In this document: positions 1-7,661 of the stretch, one piece after another
Numbering within the stretch: the stretch's first letter is position 1
Layout: each line of letters starts with the position of its first letter
DNA from: an uncultured Bacilli bacterium
GTDB lineage: Bacteria; Bacillota_I; Bacilli_A; RF39; UBA660
Assembly: GCA_947593275.1 (NCBI GenBank)
Contig: CANQDN010000021.1
Span: 1 to 13,270, forward strand
Direction of reading: 5' to 3'
DNA length: 13,270 bases
Program-made: the position numbers and the translations under genes
Notes under the pieces: model-generated
What the model saw: the letters and a program-made list of their open reading frames with translations, nothing else
What the model was told of the DNA's origin: nothing
Databases searched by the model: none

Positions 1-39
1 ACCCCAATCCAGTATAGAACCGAATTGGGATTCTTATAA
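1..39 (+). CDS. IS3-family transposase OrfB, last 12 codons (partial)
   Basis: Reading frame 1 gives TPIQYRTELGFL followed by TAA at 37-39. The S/TP-[IV]-[QE]-YR motif shortly before the stop is characteristic of the end of IS3-family DDE transposases (OrfB), where it follows the integrase core. The catalytic domain is outside the window. Only the tail is visible, so whether the transposase is intact cannot be judged. Confidence 0.6.
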   Translation, partial: TPIQYRTELGFL

Positions 40-51
40 ATTCTCTTTTTG

Positions 52-76
52 TGTCTACTTTTTATTGACTAGTTCA
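52..76. repeat. Putative terminal inverted repeat (right end) of the IS element
   Basis: A 25-bp segment bounded by TG and CA lies 12 bp after the transposase stop, where IS3-family right inverted repeats normally lie. Its central run, CTACTTTTTATTGAC, resembles other IS150-group ends in composition. The partner repeat is off the left edge. Confidence 0.5.
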
Positions 77-103
77 TATCTTTTTGATATAGCTCTTTTT
101 AAT

Positions 104-2104
104 TTAAAAAATAAAATTAATAATTAAACAGAATATAATCCCCACCACCAGTGGTAAAATAAACGCAACTAAAGTATAAAAATTACTACCAGTTTCTTTC
201 TTTATTGTAAGAAGTGTTGTCGAACAGGGATAATGAAACATCATCAGTATTATAAATGAAACCGCTGTTTTTAAAGTCCAACCATTCATAAGTAAAATAG
301 TTTTTAACTCCCCTAAATTAACAAACTGCGTTAAAGAAGCTGTATGTAAATAACTCATAAGCATCGCCGGAATTACAATCTCATTCGCTGGAAATCCCAA
401 CATCAAAGCCAAAATAATAATTCCATCTAATCCCAACATAACTCCCAAAGGATTCAAAAAATGCACCAAATAATCCAATAATACTATTCCATTTATTCGA
501 ATATTCGCAATTAACCAAATTAAAGCTCCCGCCGGTATTGCCACTTTAACAGCCCTCATCAAAACATATATAGCCCGATTTTTAACACTATAAACTAAAG
601 TTTCAATTATTTTAGGCACTCTATAAGGAGGTAATTCCAAAGTAAAACTTGATGCTTCACCCTTTAATAATGTTTTAGAAAGAATAAAACTAACCCCAAA
701 TGTTACCATAATTCCTAAAAATATAAATAACGTAAGTAAAAAAGCACAAAAAAGACTCCCATAAACCCCACTTAATCTGACCATAAACATCGTAATTATT
801 GCAATTAAAGTCGGAAATTTTCCATTACAAGGAATAAAAACATTCGTAAGTATTGCTATTAATCTTTCTCTTTTAGAATCAATTATCCGTGCTCCTGTAA
901 CCCCAACTGCATTACAACCAATCCCCATACACATCGTAAGTCCCTGTTTCCCACAAGCATTACATTTACTAAAAGCTCTATCGATATTAAATGCAATTCG
1001 AGGAAGTACTCCTAGATCTTCTAAAAAACTAAATAAAGGAAAAAATATCAACATTGGAGGCATCATAACTGATATTACCCAATATAAAGTTTTATATATC
1101 CCATTAACAAGTAAAGAAGATAAAATATCCGGCACATGAATAAAATTCAAAAATTTAAACATTCCCTCTTCTAAACTCTGAAAAAAATCAAAAAGTAAAC
1201 TAGAAGGATAATTAGCTCCTACAATTGTAAGATAAAAAAGCCCAAAAAGTAAACCCATCATAATAGGAATACCCCATATTTTACTTGTTAATATTCGGTC
1301 TATTCTTCTTTCTTTTAATTCTTCTCTATCTTTTCTTTTAACTACATTTTTAAGTCTCATCTTAACTAATTTCATTATTTTTAAAACAATCTCCAAAGAT
1401 ACATCTACATTCTCTAGCATCTCTCTTGCTTCTTTAGTTTTATCCCCAAGTTTTAATACCCCTTTTTTCTGATACATCTTAATATAATGCTCATTATTTT
1501 CTAATACTCTTAAACTAAGCCACCTTTTATTCCCCTTAAAATCCTCAATTTCTTCTTCCACCAATTCTATTTCTTTTTCTAAAATCCCATAATTAATTTC
1601 TAAATAATCTTTTTCTTTAACCTCTCTTATCGCCTTTAATAACTCTTTAAACCCCATTTTCTTTTTAGCACTAACAGGCACAACCGGACAATTTAAATTA
1701 CTTTCTAATCTTAAAAAATCAATATCTATTCCCTTTTTTAAAGCTTCATCAATTAAATTAACACAAACAACCACTTTCTTACATATTTCTTCCACCTGTG
1801 TAACTAAATTTATTCCTTTATCTAAACTTGTCGCATCACAAACAACCACTGCAACATCAAACTCTTCCTCCATAATAAAATCAGTCGCAACCATTTCTTC
1901 TTTCGATTTAGAAATAATTGAATAAGTTCCCGGTAAATCATAAAAAACATATCTAACATCATTTTCTACTAACTCTCCTCTTGTAAAATCTACCGTCTTC
2001 CCTGCCCAATTCCCAGTATGTTCATGATTATGCGTAAGAAAGTTATAAATAGACGATTTCCCCACATTAGGTGTTCCAATGAGTAAAATCTTAATCTCTC
2101 TCAT
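104..2104 (-). CDS. feoB: Ferrous iron transport protein B (FeoB GTPase-permease)
   Basis: FeoB is the membrane permease that imports Fe(II), with a fused N-terminal G-protein domain. Visible G motifs are G1 GTPNVGKS (residues 10-17), G3 DLPG (56-59), G4 NLID (116-119) and a G5-like VSAKK (143-147). The GNWAGKTV segment (31-38) is the switch-I region; most FeoBs have GNWPGVTV here. A helical linker covers roughly 170-270, then a hydrophobic half with many membrane segments. The Cys-rich, conserved FeoB gate stretch lies around 381-430 (CNACGKQG, GCNAVGVTGARI, FIPCNGKFPTL). Length (666 aa) is normal. Its start overlaps the end of feoA by 14 bp, so the two are translationally coupled. No convincing terminator is visible between its stop and the IS end at 76. 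Confidence 0.96.
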   Translation of the reverse strand: MREIKILLIGTPNVGKSSIYNFLTHNHEHTGNWAGKTVDFTRGELVENDVRYVFYDLPGTYSIISKSKEEMVATDFIMEEEFDVAVVVCDATSLDKGINLVTQVEEICKKVVVCVNLIDEALKKGIDIDFLRLESNLNCPVVPVSAKKKMGFKELLKAIREVKEKDYLEINYGILEKEIELVEEEIEDFKGNKRWLSLRVLENNEHYIKMYQKKGVLKLGDKTKEAREMLENVDVSLEIVLKIMKLVKMRLKNVVKRKDREELKERRIDRILTSKIWGIPIMMGLLFGLFYLTIVGANYPSSLLFDFFQSLEEGMFKFLNFIHVPDILSSLLVNGIYKTLYWVISVMMPPMLIFFPLFSFLEDLGVLPRIAFNIDRAFSKCNACGKQGLTMCMGIGCNAVGVTGARIIDSKRERLIAILTNVFIPCNGKFPTLIAIITMFMVRLSGVYGSLFCAFLLTLFIFLGIMVTFGVSFILSKTLLKGEASSFTLELPPYRVPKIIETLVYSVKNRAIYVLMRAVKVAIPAGALIWLIANIRINGIVLLDYLVHFLNPLGVMLGLDGIIILALMLGFPANEIVIPAMLMSYLHTASLTQFVNLGELKTILLMNGWTLKTAVSFIILMMFHYPCSTTLLTIKKETGSNFYTLVAFILPLVVGIIFCLIINFIF

Positions 2105-2324
2105 AACTTACCTCAATATTTTTAGCATCTTTCCCTCTTATCGCAATCACATTATCATTTATTTTATACGCTTTAGGATCTTTAAAAGGACTAATAAGAA
2201 CACATTTTGTTACTTCTCCAGGAATAAACCCCAAATCTAAGAATCTTCTCTTAATTCCCTCATCTCCCCCAACTTTTAAAATCTTAACTTCTTCATTTAA
2301 CTTAATTTTATCTAAACTAATCAT
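2091..2324 (-). CDS. feoA: Ferrous iron transport accessory protein FeoA
   Basis: A 77-aa cytosolic SH3-like protein that assists FeoB. The FeoA signature is clear: LGFIPGE (residues 31-37), a middle segment about the length of the usual p..dP loop, then VIAIRGKDAKNIEV near the end, matching the usual iaLR..eA..I.V. It is the first gene of a feoA-feoB operon. AAGGAG at 2335-2340 (minus strand) is 10 nt before the ATG. The 14-bp overlap with feoB and shared strand indicate co-transcription. Expression is probably controlled from the divergent intergenic region shared with the MntR-type regulator. Confidence 0.93.
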   Translation of the reverse strand: MISLDKIKLNEEVKILKVGGDEGIKRRFLDLGFIPGEVTKCVLISPFKDPKAYKINDNVIAIRGKDAKNIEVSYERD

Positions 2325-2340
2325 ATTTTATTTACTCCTT

Positions 2341-2398
2341 TAATATAATTAAATAGCTATTAATAAAAGTTTCCCTAAACTAACAACTACTTTAATAT
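2341..2398. promoter_or_regulatory. Divergent feoA / mntR control region with a candidate metalloregulator operator
   Basis: The gap between feoA and the regulator contains an interrupted palindrome, AGTTTCCCTAAACT, at 2368-2381 (5-bp arms AGTTT/AAACT around CCCT). Read on the minus strand, the surrounding TTAGTTTAGGGAAACT resembles the TTAGGTTAGGCTAACCTAA-type boxes bound by DtxR/IdeR-family repressors at about 13 of 19 positions, by hand alignment. For feoA, a TTGTTA at 2386-2381 (minus) could be a -35 with a poor AT-rich -10 near 2365-2358. The palindrome would then lie between the two promoter elements. The -10 boxes are not convincing on either strand. Confidence 0.45.
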
Positions 2399-2422
2399 AT
2401 GCTAAAAAAAGGATCATGTTAT

Positions 2423-2827
2423 ATGAATAATGAATTTTATACTTTAACTACTTACCTTCATCAAAAGAAAATCACTTATGTAATGGAAGATTATATTGAA
2501 ATGCTTTATCGTAAATCTTTACTAAATGAACCTGTAACTATTACTCATTTAAGTAAATTATTACACATCAAAAAATCATCCTGTAGTAAGATGATTTCTA
2601 AACTTATTAATAACAATATTGCAACTAAAAGTCCTACTCTTAAACTCACCAAAGAAGGCTTAAAAATCGGCAAATACTTATATTATCGTCATGAAATACT
2701 CACCAATTTTCTAACTATTCTAAATAAAGAAAACTTTAAACTAGAACAAGTCGAAAAAATAGAACACTTTATAGATCCTTTAACTCTTAAAAACTTAAAT
2801 ACCCTTTTAAAAAACATTACTTCATAA
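2423..2827 (+). CDS. mntR: MntR-type (DtxR-family) metal-dependent transcriptional regulator
   Basis: A 134-aa winged-helix repressor that senses Mn(II)/Fe(II). All six residues matching the B. subtilis MntR metal ligands are present: Asp and Glu in MEDYIEMLYR (residues 23 and 26 here), His in YRHE (90), and Glu/Glu/His in VEKIEH (111, 114, 115). The DNA-binding helix-turn-helix covers roughly 39-64. There is no C-terminal SH3 domain, as in MntR and unlike DtxR/IdeR. An in-frame ATG exists 24 bp upstream (2399), but AAAAGGAT at 2407-2414 lies correctly before the ATG at 2423, so the shorter start is preferred. It is divergent from feoAB, which it most likely represses, and possibly itself. 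Its 3' end overlaps tadC by 11 bp, tail to tail. Confidence 0.88.
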   Translation: MNNEFYTLTTYLHQKKITYVMEDYIEMLYRKSLLNEPVTITHLSKLLHIKKSSCSKMISKLINNNIATKSPTLKLTKEGLKIGKYLYYRHEILTNFLTILNKENFKLEQVEKIEHFIDPLTLKNLNTLLKNITS

Positions 2828-3512
2828 TAAACTTAACTAAAATAGGTCCTAATATTATTAAAAGCATAATAGGTATAAAAAATATAACACTTATAACACT
2901 TATTTTAGTAGGTAACTTAGCAATAAGCGCTTTAACATTAAGCATCTGTTTATTTCTTAAAAACTCTATTTGATTATACATAACATCTATTAATCTATTC
3001 CCATAAGTATTAGCTTCTATCATATTAAGTATCGCATTATTTATTGTATCACTAGGAATCCTCTTCTTCATTGATTCCAAACCTTCATTTAAACTCTTTC
3101 CTAAACTAACTTCATCTAACATCTTTTTAAACTCTAAAGATATTTCACTTTCTATATTATCTACTGTTAAACTAATCGCATGTCTAAGACTTCTTCCACC
3201 CTCTAAAGTAAGAGTTAATACTTCAAAAAAGAATAACGCCTCTCTTTCAAGCTTTTTCCCTCTTTTTTTAATATAATAATCTAAAACTAAATACTCAAAT
3301 AAAATATAGAACGCTAAAGCTATAAAAGGCGCTAAAATATAGCCATACTTTAAAAATAAACATAACCCAAAAACTAAAGCTGTAAGTATTAATCTATTAA
3401 TTAAAAACGTTCTAACTGTAAAATCTCCATTAACCCCCAACATTTTAATCTTATCATCTATCTTTTCTATAGTTTTCTTAGGATATATCTTATAAATTAA
3501 ACCCGTTTTCAT
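2817..3512 (-). CDS. tadC: Tad pilus inner-membrane platform protein TadC (T2SS F family)
   Basis: A 231-aa type II secretion F-domain protein, last gene of the Tad operon. A hydrophobic region at about 41-78 (two close membrane segments) precedes a cytoplasmic helical F domain, with EALFFFEVLTLTLEGGRSLRHAI near 95-120 and LIEAN-like and GNRL segments near 165-180. A strongly hydrophobic C-terminal segment lies at about 203-230. TadC pairs with TadB to form the platform on which TadA acts. GGAGG lies 7 nt before the ATG, and the ATG overlaps the tadB stop as ATGA. Its last 11 bp overlap the end of the convergent mntR gene. No hairpin terminator is evident beyond it. Confidence 0.85.
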   Translation of the reverse strand: MKTGLIYKIYPKKTIEKIDDKIKMLGVNGDFTVRTFLINRLILTALVFGLCLFLKYGYILAPFIALAFYILFEYLVLDYYIKKRGKKLEREALFFFEVLTLTLEGGRSLRHAISLTVDNIESEISLEFKKMLDEVSLGKSLNEGLESMKKRIPSDTINNAILNMIEANTYGNRLIDVMYNQIEFLRNKQMLNVKALIAKLPTKISVISVIFFIPIMLLIILGPILVKFIMK

Positions 3513-4504
3513 ATCTCTACCTCCAATACTTTTTTAACTACTAATATATAGAGGATATAAAGTAAAGATGTTAATATTAGAATAATTATCCCTAAAAAAC
3601 TCGTAAATAATGGTGCAAAATAACTGGGATTTAAAACAAATATTACCAAAATAAACACCAATGGTAAAAAAAGCAAAAGCTTAAACACAAACTGACTTGA
3701 ACTAGTTAAACTAAGAAGCTCATTTTTAAGATTCTTTTTATCTAAAAATGTTCTTTCAATTAAAGAAAATACTTTTACAATATCTCCTCCTGTTTTATTA
3801 AGTAAACTAAGCGAAGATGTAATATATTTTGCTTCCTCTAACTTAACTCTTTCATAAAACCTATTAAAAACAACCTCTAAACTAAGCCCATAAGTCATAT
3901 CTAAATAAATCTTTTTAAACTCATCCTGAATCGGCCCATCAAGTTCATTTTTAACTACCAATATTGCTTGCATGATATTTCTTCCACTTTGAAAAGCATT
4001 ATTCATTATTATTATCGCCTTTAATAGATCTTCTTCAACTTTTTTTCTTTTCTTCTTATACTCTATACTTAAAAATATATCCGGTATAAAAAAACTTACC
4101 AAAAAAACTATTAAGAAAACCATTAAATCAAATTTTATCTTATTAAATAACACACTAATTAAAAGAAGTGCTATTACTAGTAAGCTCAATAAAAACTTCC
4201 CCGAAACATAATCCAAACCAGTCTTTTTATTTCTATTTTCATAAGATATATATTTATTATATCTTTCTCCATATTTATTTAATACTACTGATTTTTTTAA
4301 CACTTTCGTCAAACGTCTATTTAATAAACCTATATAATAACCCAATTTATCTAGAATAGCAACTTCCTTTTCCTCTACCCCTGAAACGGCAAATCTGGCT
4401 AATCTTTTTTCATATTTAAGTGCACGAGAAAGTCGAAGTAAATAAACTATTACTCCTAAAATAATAATTATAACTAATATTTGTAATATTCTTACTCCGA
4501 CCAT
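3509..4504 (-). CDS. tadB: Tad pilus inner-membrane platform protein TadB (T2SS F family)
   Basis: TadB-type protein of 331 aa. One N-terminal membrane segment is followed by a basic cytoplasmic stretch, a second hydrophobic pair at about 105-150, then the F domain (LLKAIIIMNNAFQSGRNIMQAI; YGLSLEVVFNRFYER; GGDIVKVFSLIERTF). Two strong C-terminal membrane helices follow. A GTG at 4513 directly after the tadA stop would add three residues. That GTG is part of a good AGGTGAT ribosome-binding site 4 nt before the ATG at 4504, so the ATG start is preferred. It ends with TGA inside an ATGA overlap with tadC, which also shows that TGA is a stop in this organism. Confidence 0.87.
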   Translation of the reverse strand: MVGVRILQILVIIIILGVIVYLLRLSRALKYEKRLARFAVSGVEEKEVAILDKLGYYIGLLNRRLTKVLKKSVVLNKYGERYNKYISYENRNKKTGLDYVSGKFLLSLLVIALLLISVLFNKIKFDLMVFLIVFLVSFFIPDIFLSIEYKKKRKKVEEDLLKAIIIMNNAFQSGRNIMQAILVVKNELDGPIQDEFKKIYLDMTYGLSLEVVFNRFYERVKLEEAKYITSSLSLLNKTGGDIVKVFSLIERTFLDKKNLKNELLSLTSSSQFVFKLLLFLPLVFILVIFVLNPSYFAPLFTSFLGIIILILTSLLYILYILVVKKVLEVEI

Positions 4505-4513
4505 TCTTATCAC

Positions 4514-5941
4514 CTATTTAGGTCCAATACCATCATATTTGCCTTTATAATATAAAATACTTGGACCCACACTTAATTTCTTTTCTTCGGGATTTTCTCC
4601 CTCTTTTTTTACTCCATCAGGATAAAATATATCTTCAATACTATCTACCCCTCGAGCTTTAATCTTTTTATATACTTTCGGAACTCCTTCATATAGAATA
4701 AATTCCCCATCAACTTCCCCTTTTTCAGTTAAACCTTTTTGTTTAAACGCAAATATTTCTTTTAACTTAATTTCTTCACCATCATAATCTTCTAACTCTG
4801 AAATACTCGTAACTTTTCTTCTTCCATCACTCATTCTTTCAATGTTAACAATTAAATCAATCGCATTTACTATATACTCTCTAACTGCTTTAATTGGAAT
4901 TTCTAATCCTCCCATTAAAACCATTGTTTCTAGTCTATTTAATGCATCTATTGGTGAATTCGCATGCATTGTTGTAAGAGATCCATCATGTCCCGTATTC
5001 ATCGCTTGAAGCATATCAAACGCTTCTTTTCCTCTTACTTCTCCCACTATTATTCGATCAGGCCGCATTCTAAGAGAATTAATAACTAAATCTCTAATTG
5101 TAACTTCTCCCTTATCTTCATAATTAGTTATTCTTGTTTCCAAAGAAATTACATGTTTCTGATTAAGTCTTAACTCTGCCGCATCTTCAATCGTTATAAT
5201 TCTTTCATTATCTCTAATAAAACCACTTACTATATTAAGTAATGTTGTTTTACCACTGCCAGTTCCCCCACATATAATCATATTGCACTTACCTCTAACT
5301 GCAGCCTCTAAAAATCTTGCCATATAAGGAGTAAGTGTTCCAATTCTAATTAATTCATCTATATTAGTCATTGATTCTTTAAACTTTCGAATCGTTACCA
5401 CCGGTCCCTTAGTCGATAAAGGTGGTATTACTGCATTAATTCTTGATCCATCTGAAAGTCTTGAATCAACCATCGGATTTGAAGCATCAATCGTTCTTCC
5501 AAGTGGTTCAATAAGCCTTTGTACTGTCCTAATAATATGTTCATCATTAATAAACGATACACTTTCATCTTTGATTAATACTCCATCTATTTCAATATAA
5601 ATCTCATCCGGAGCGTTAACCATTATTTCTGTAATATTATCACTATTTAATAACTCTGTAATTGGTCCATATCCATTTATTTCATTATCAATTAAATTAA
5701 ATAAATGCGCTCTTTCTAAATTTGATAAATCATAACCCTCAATAGTTCTATCTATCTCTTCATTTATCCATTCATTTAAGGAAACATCCTGAGGCATCTC
5801 ATTATCAATCAAATTCTCTACTATCTGTGTTCTTAACTTATCAAGTAACTTCTTATCTTTAAATATCTCATAATCATTTAAATTATTATACTCTTTATTT
5901 TTAAACTTAATATCAAAAGCATCTCTTAAACTTGACTTCAT
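4514..5941 (-). CDS. tadA: Tad/Flp pilus assembly ATPase TadA (CpaF)
   Basis: Hexameric secretion ATPase that powers Flp pilus assembly at the cytoplasmic face. The CpaF/TadA N-domain covers about 30-190 (INGYGPITELL; DITEIMVN-like; RIDGSRINAVIPP-like). The motor core follows: Walker A GGTGSGKTT (225-233), Asp box ITIEDAAEL (249-257), Walker B RPDRIIVGEVRG (293-304, catalytic Glu 301) and His box GHDGSLTTMHAN (317-328). All key residues are present. The protein (475 aa) carries a C-terminal extension beyond residue ~400, rich in Lys/Glu/Gly, with no recognised domain. GGAGGAAGG precedes the ATG, which overlaps the stop of the upstream MinD-like gene as ATGA. Confidence 0.95.
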   Translation of the reverse strand: MKSSLRDAFDIKFKNKEYNNLNDYEIFKDKKLLDKLRTQIVENLIDNEMPQDVSLNEWINEEIDRTIEGYDLSNLERAHLFNLIDNEINGYGPITELLNSDNITEIMVNAPDEIYIEIDGVLIKDESVSFINDEHIIRTVQRLIEPLGRTIDASNPMVDSRLSDGSRINAVIPPLSTKGPVVTIRKFKESMTNIDELIRIGTLTPYMARFLEAAVRGKCNMIICGGTGSGKTTLLNIVSGFIRDNERIITIEDAAELRLNQKHVISLETRITNYEDKGEVTIRDLVINSLRMRPDRIIVGEVRGKEAFDMLQAMNTGHDGSLTTMHANSPIDALNRLETMVLMGGLEIPIKAVREYIVNAIDLIVNIERMSDGRRKVTSISELEDYDGEEIKLKEIFAFKQKGLTEKGEVDGEFILYEGVPKVYKKIKARGVDSIEDIFYPDGVKKEGENPEEKKLSVGPSILYYKGKYDGIGPK

Positions 5942-6702
5942 GATCCTTCCTCCTCGTTATATATATCCGTTATTAACTGCATCATCGTTGTATAATCTCT
6001 CGGAAAAATACTTGGAGCTTTACTATCAAGGGTAATAATCTTCCCTGACATCAATATATTATCAATATTCTTAATATAAAAATCTTTAGATATTACATAA
6101 TCTACATTAGAATTAATAATATTTTTAATATCATATAAACTAAAATACTTTTTAAAAGGATTAATACTCTCATTTAAAATTATTTTATAATTATTAAAAT
6201 TAACATCTTTTAAGATACTAATCATACTTCTCATATTCTTTAAATCTAAAGGATCATTCGTAATCATAAACAATATCTTATCTACTAAATCCATTGTAAA
6301 TATACTAAAATCATTCAAAACATGGGTCGAATCAATTAAAACAACATCATAATTATATAAAGCTTTATCTAATATTAGTTCAATATATTTAGGATCAATC
6401 TTACTCGCTTGTCTAGGATCTTTTGGAGCCGCTAAAACATCAATATAATCATCATAACGAACTACATAATTCTTAAATTCTTTATATCGATTATTATTAT
6501 AATCATCAACTAAATTATATACATTTTTTAATGCCTCAACATTTAAAGCTGTTGCAATCCCACCCCCAGATAAGTCAAAATCAATTATAAGTACTTTCTT
6601 TTGTAATATCTCATATAAACCCGCTAAATTGATACTCATCGTTGTCTTTCCAACTCCACCCTTCGCCGATGTTATACAAATACTCATACCTTTACTATTC
6701 AT
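5938..6702 (-). CDS. MinD/ParA-like ATPase of the Tad locus (TadZ/CpaE-like, no receiver domain)
   Basis: A 254-aa P-loop ATPase of the ParA/MinD family. The deviant Walker A KGGVGKTT is at 14-21 with the signature Lys present. VLIIDFDLSGGG follows at 37-48, and a Walker-B-like VVLIDSTHVL lies near 120. In Tad loci this family (TadZ/CpaE) localises the assembly machine. Classical CpaE/TadZ proteins carry an N-terminal receiver-like domain; this one starts directly at the ATPase, so it is a short form. The start is supported by GGTGA 6 nt upstream of the ATG. It lies 17 bp after the tadG-like gene and overlaps tadA by 4 bp. Confidence 0.85.
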   Translation of the reverse strand: MNSKGMSICITSAKGGVGKTTMSINLAGLYEILQKKVLIIDFDLSGGGIATALNVEALKNVYNLVDDYNNNRYKEFKNYVVRYDDYIDVLAAPKDPRQASKIDPKYIELILDKALYNYDVVLIDSTHVLNDFSIFTMDLVDKILFMITNDPLDLKNMRSMISILKDVNFNNYKIILNESINPFKKYFSLYDIKNIINSNVDYVISKDFYIKNIDNILMSGKIITLDSKAPSIFPRDYTTMMQLITDIYNEEEGS

Positions 6703-6719
6703 TTTAATTCACCCACTTT

Positions 6720-7082
6720 TTATCTAAAATATACTTTATTATTTTCCATATATCCTGTAATATCAACTTTTAATTTATATTCTTTTATCCCAATTATTGC
6801 CCCAAATATACTTGATATTTCATCATATCCTTCAATTCTAATTCTATCTTCATATATATCTATCTTAAAATTATTACTATCTATCTCATTTTTCTTTAAA
6901 AGACTTTCTATCTCTTCCTTACTTTTCTTTTGATAACTATCCTCTATTACAGTTTTAATAGTCTCTTTTAAATGCACCTTTTTATAAGTTACTACTCCCA
7001 TATCTACAACAAATGCCATACATCCTAAAATAAAAGGAATAATAATTATAAAAAAAACTAAAGTCTGTCCCCTATGATTCAT
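6720..7082 (-). CDS. TadG-like minor pilin / Tad-domain membrane protein
   Basis: A 120-aa protein with a short polar leader MNHRG, then QTLVFFIIIIPFILGCMAFVVDMG (one membrane helix, about 6-28) and a small extracytoplasmic domain. The VDMG ending of the helix matches the Tad/TadG pattern (..AVDxG). The leader has Gly at position 5 exactly like the pilin and TadE next door, but the Glu normally found five residues after the cleavage site is Phe here (LVFF). Peptidase processing is therefore doubtful. It overlaps tadE by 11 bp and has an AGAGGAG ribosome-binding site. It is much shorter than proteobacterial TadG, which carries a von Willebrand domain. Confidence 0.72.
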   Translation of the reverse strand: MNHRGQTLVFFIIIIPFILGCMAFVVDMGVVTYKKVHLKETIKTVIEDSYQKKSKEEIESLLKKNEIDSNNFKIDIYEDRIRIEGYDEISSIFGAIIGIKEYKLKVDITGYMENNKVYFR

Positions 7083-7413
7083 TTAAAATACTCCTCTTAA
7101 CTAAAACCTCATAAGGACTATCAAAAATCCAATTTAAACCTGGGGTAATAATCTCAATCTCTTGTCGAATCTCAATATTTTGATAATCACTATCTTCTTT
7201 TATTTCCAGTTTATTATCTTCCAATTTTAATTTCTCTATAATTTTTTCTTTAGAATTTCCCTCTTTATACAAAGTTATAGCATCACTCATTTTATCTTCT
7301 AATTCAATCTTTGTATAAATAATTCTACCTATATCAAAAACACCTAACATCATCAGTAAAAAAATAGGCAATATTATCACAAATTCTACAAGTGCTTGTC
7401 CCTTTCTTTTCAT
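7072..7413 (-). CDS. tadE: TadE-like minor pseudopilin
   Basis: A 113-aa prepilin-like protein. Leader MKRKG is followed by QALVEFVIILPIFLLMMLGVFDIGR. The GQALVEF box gives Gly at -1, Glu at +5 and an aromatic at +6, the motif recognised by Tad-type prepilin peptidases. A single N-terminal helix ends at the FDIGR motif typical of TadE. The remainder is a small Lys/Glu-rich domain with beta-prone segments ending in WIFDSPYEVLVKRSIL. It lies 25 bp downstream of the flp gene and overlaps the tadG-like gene. AAGGGG precedes the ATG. Confidence 0.82.
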   Translation of the reverse strand: MKRKGQALVEFVIILPIFLLMMLGVFDIGRIIYTKIELEDKMSDAITLYKEGNSKEKIIEKLKLEDNKLEIKEDSDYQNIEIRQEIEIITPGLNWIFDSPYEVLVKRSILNES

Positions 7414-7438
7414 TTCTTTACCCCTTTAAAAGTAAAAG

Positions 7439-7639
7439 CTATTCTTTCTTAACTTCTTCACATTTAGCTTCCCCCGGTTTATCTCCTTTAACATATTCTT
7501 CTCCAACTAAACTACAAGAAGTCTTAGTTATCGCATCTTTAAGATAACCACCAAAATAATTCACCAAAGCGATAGCAATAACACTAATAAGTGCAATTAT
7601 TAAAATATACTCTACTAATGCTTGCCCATCTCTTTTCAT
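7439..7639 (-). CDS. flp: Flp-type major pilin precursor
   Basis: A 66-aa Flp/Fap pilin. Leader MKRDG is followed by QALVEYILIIALISVIAIALVNYFGGYL: cleavage after Gly5, Glu at +5 and Tyr at +6 of the mature form, then one hydrophobic helix. The hydrophilic tail contains two Cys (42 and 60), which could close a disulfide loop; most small Flp pilins have none. A longer reading with an ATG at 7690 adds a hydrophobic 17-residue extension, but that region contains the promoter. The ATG at 7639 has a GGGTGA ribosome-binding site 5 nt upstream, so 7639 is chosen. It is the first gene of the Tad operon, as expected for a highly expressed subunit. Confidence 0.9.
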   Translation of the reverse strand: MKRDGQALVEYILIIALISVIAIALVNYFGGYLKDAITKTSCSLVGEEYVKGDKPGEAKCEEVKKE

Positions 7640-7661
7640 AACTTTCACCCTTATCATAATA

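Larger units (their letters stand above)
1..76 (+). mobile_element. Right end of an IS3-family insertion sequence
   Basis: The first 39 bases read as the C-terminus of an IS3-family OrfB transposase. A short spacer follows, then a 25-bp segment (52-76) that begins TGTCTAC and ends AGTTCA. Read from the outside on the minus strand it starts TGAACTAG and ends AGTAGACA, the TG...CA-bounded layout usual for IS3/IS150-group ends. The element lies left of the window, so its left end and the 3-4 bp target duplication cannot be seen. It ends about 27 bp from the feoB stop codon. Family assignment rests on a very short peptide plus the terminal-repeat pattern, so it is likely but not certain. Confidence 0.6.

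Noticed and set aside
1..33. An ACCCCAAT / ATTGGGAT hairpin that could be a terminator
   Set aside because: It has a long loop and no T run, and the same bases read as the conserved TPIQYR end of a transposase.
75..92. An ATATC-TTTTT-GATAT hairpin after feoB
   Set aside because: The stem is all A/T except one pair, and no T run follows on the minus strand, so it is not a credible feoB terminator.
4168..4359. A 63-codon plus-strand open frame inside tadB
   Set aside because: It is the antisense shadow of a well-supported tadB; low-complexity Ile/Leu/Tyr/Ser composition, no ribosome-binding site, no recognisable motif.
3509..5941. Mycoplasma-type genetic code (TGA = Trp), suggested by the very low GC
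   Set aside because: TGA ends tadB and the MinD-like gene in tight ATGA overlaps, and Trp is encoded by TGG throughout.
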